The position numbers and the translations under genes were made by a program. Under the pieces are notes generated by a model. The model saw only the letters and a program-made list of their open reading frames with translations, searched no databases and was not told where the DNA came from. A DNA stretch of 7,810 nucleotides. It comes from Caldisericota bacterium (GTDB taxonomy: Bacteria; Caldisericota; Caldisericia; B22-G15). Where the stretch lies: assembly GCA_003648245.1 (NCBI GenBank), contig QMOO01000054.1, forward strand, positions 1-7,810, given 5' to 3'. Position 1 is the stretch's first letter. Every line of letters begins with the position of its first letter. Shown piece by piece: positions 6,721 to 7,810 of the stretch.

Positions 6721-7810
6721 TACAGCTTTAGATGTCTCTCCACCAAAAATATCTGTTATCTTCACTACAATCTCATATTCACCTTCTTTTTCATAAACTT
6801 TCTTTGCTTTAAGTCCCATCTTCTGATCCTTTTTGTTTCTTCTTCTAAACTCCACAAAATCATGTTTAAAAACCTTCCCATCGTAATTCCAGTCCACTGC
6901 CCAGTAATCAATTAAAGGCTCAAAATACTTTCTTTTTGTTTGGTCTGTTCTTGCCTCTTCAATTCTTTTGCGTATCTCTTCTTCAAGCTCTTCATAACCG
7001 TGTGGGAGTCTGACCCAAAAGTCTTTTATAGTAAGTTCAATTTCTTGCTTATTCTTGCTTATTTCAAGCTCAATTACTCCGGGTTCAAGAAACCTTAAAT
7101 GTTTTTTTACCTCATCAGGAACAACAAAACCTATTTTAAGAAGCTCGGATGGCTTAATATTTTGATTTTTTAAGACTTCTTCAATTTTAGATCTGGGAGG
7201 GATGGTAAGAAGAGAAATCTTTATATCTCCATTCTTTACCTCATCTCTTGCTTTCTCAAATGTATCAGGTGCCCAATCCCAACCAAGGATAGTTAGGGAA
7301 AAGCCTTTTTCATAAAAATATGACTTCTTAAATTCTTCAACTGTTTCCTTTATCTCCTGTGGTGTTACAGGAAACTGAAAGTGCGCCACATGAACTATCT
7401 CCTTTGGTTTCTTTAAACCATGAAGGTATCTGAAAGGCTCTTTTAAAGATTCTGCCCCATAAAGGTTAAGGGCGAGATTTATAGCCTCACTGCCATCGGA
7501 AAGACTTTCAGTATAGTAATTTGCAACTGTGATGAGATAGAAGGGTCTTGTTGGTTTAGCATATTTTGGTCTTTTACTTTCCTCTTTAACCTTTATTCCC
7601 AGCTTTTTTGAATTTGCAATGTCAAGAAGTCTTTTTCTTGTTACATGAATCGCATACTTTGACATATCACAGCATATCCAGCGTCTCCCAAGTTTTTCAG
7701 CAACAGCCGCAAGAGTGCCAGAACCACAGCAGAAGTCTGCCACAATATCGCCGGGATTGGAGGAGGCAAGGATGATGCGTTCAAGGAGTTTTTCGGGTTT
7801 TTGGGTGGGA
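6703..7810 (-). CDS. DNA methyltransferase (Mod, type III-like, beta class), C-terminal part only
   Basis: The open frame runs off the right edge. 368 residues are visible and the true start lies outside the window; the GTG at 7743-7741 is an internal Val, because the frame continues upstream with the family hallmark [20 protein letters not shown]. This is followed by the AdoMet-binding motif I, DFCCGSGT (7737-7714), and by [20 protein letters not shown], typical of type III/beta-class N6-adenine or N4-cytosine methyltransferases. The catalytic DPPY-type motif IV precedes motif I in this class and must lie beyond the edge. The middle (about 7570-6915) has no motif I recognise and may hold target recognition; it includes GWDWAPD. 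The last ~70 residues (about 6912-6706) look like a PKD-type beta domain ([11 protein letters not shown], then [16 protein letters not shown]). Motif I has Cys where Phe is usual. Expected role: methylates host DNA and supplies sequence recognition to the Res subunit at 90-2909. Its stop overlaps the next start as ATGA. Methyltransferase identity is firm; the type III label rests on the linked Res. Confidence 0.9.
   Translation of the reverse strand, partial: PTQKPEKLLERIILASSNPGDIVADFCCGSGTLAAVAEKLGRRWICCDMSKYAIHVTRKRLLDIANSKKLGIKVKEESKRPKYAKPTRPFYLITVANYYTESLSDGSEAINLALNLYGAESLKEPFRYLHGLKKPKEIVHVAHFQFPVTPQEIKETVEEFKKSYFYEKGFSLTILGWDWAPDTFEKARDEVKNGDIKISLLTIPPRSKIEEVLKNQNIKPSELLKIGFVVPDEVKKHLRFLEPGVIELEISKNKQEIELTIKDFWVRLPHGYEELEEEIRKRIEEARTDQTKRKYFEPLIDYWAVDWNYDGKVFKHDFVEFRRRNKKDQKMGLKAKKVYEKEGEYEIVVKITDIFGGETSKAVKVVVR

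Noticed and set aside
7741..7743. GTG as the start codon of the methyltransferase
   Set aside because: It falls inside motif I ([10 protein letters not shown]), and the frame continues upstream to the edge with the conserved TQKP and LLERII sequence, so it encodes an internal Val.
1..7810. CRISPR arrays, tRNA or rRNA genes, riboswitches
   Set aside because: No regularly spaced repeats and no recognisable RNA gene; the strand is filled with overlapping protein genes.

Overview
The window is about 7.8 kb of AT-rich DNA whose whole coding content lies on the minus strand: four consecutive genes, each overlapping the next, read from the right edge to the left. The proteins are rich in Glu, Lys and Ile, and the mRNA-like strand is purine-rich. 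This fits a thermophilic or anaerobic bacterium, or possibly an archaeon. No gene here is a taxonomic marker, so the host stays open.

In order of transcription: (1) 7810-6703, the C-terminal part of a beta-class/type III-like DNA methyltransferase (Mod), cut by the window edge and ending in a PKD-like beta domain; (2) 6706-4064, an 880-aa protein with an N-terminal PHP phosphoesterase domain fused to an SMC/ABC-type ATPase with a long central coiled coil (TrlF-like); (3) 4101 (or 4071)-2893, a protein with an N-terminal AlbA_2/Schlafen-type domain and a C-terminal GHKL-like (HATPase_c_4, 'RecG C-terminal') region; (4) 2909-90, a 939-aa type III-like restriction subunit (Res) with a superfamily 2 helicase and a C-terminal PD-(D/E)XK nuclease. 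The last 89 bases (1-89) are non-coding and may be the end of a different element.

The overlaps are 4 bp (ATGA), 38 or 8 bp, and 17 bp. There is no room for an internal promoter between genes, so all four are probably made from one transcript with translational coupling. The outer pair (Mod and Res) is the core of a type III-like restriction-modification system: Mod marks and recognises self DNA, and Res translocates on and cuts unmodified DNA. The inner pair are both nucleotide-binding proteins of types often found in defence islands. They occupy the place where mod and res would normally be adjacent, and they look like built-in parts of the system rather than cargo. I infer a composite antiviral system: restriction plus an ATP-driven sensor or effector (PHP-ATPase) and an AlbA_2/GHKL protein. 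The composition (helicase, methylase, ATPases) recalls the 'Hma' type of defence system, and the PHP-ATPase recalls single-gene 'Ppl'-type defence proteins. Both comparisons are from memory and were not checked.

Oddities worth attention: the last metal-ligand motif of the PHP domain reads Asp-Pro-Lys where Asp-x-His is expected; methyltransferase motif I has Cys in place of the usual Phe; the methyltransferase carries a PKD-like tail; and the AlbA_2 gene has two competing starts.
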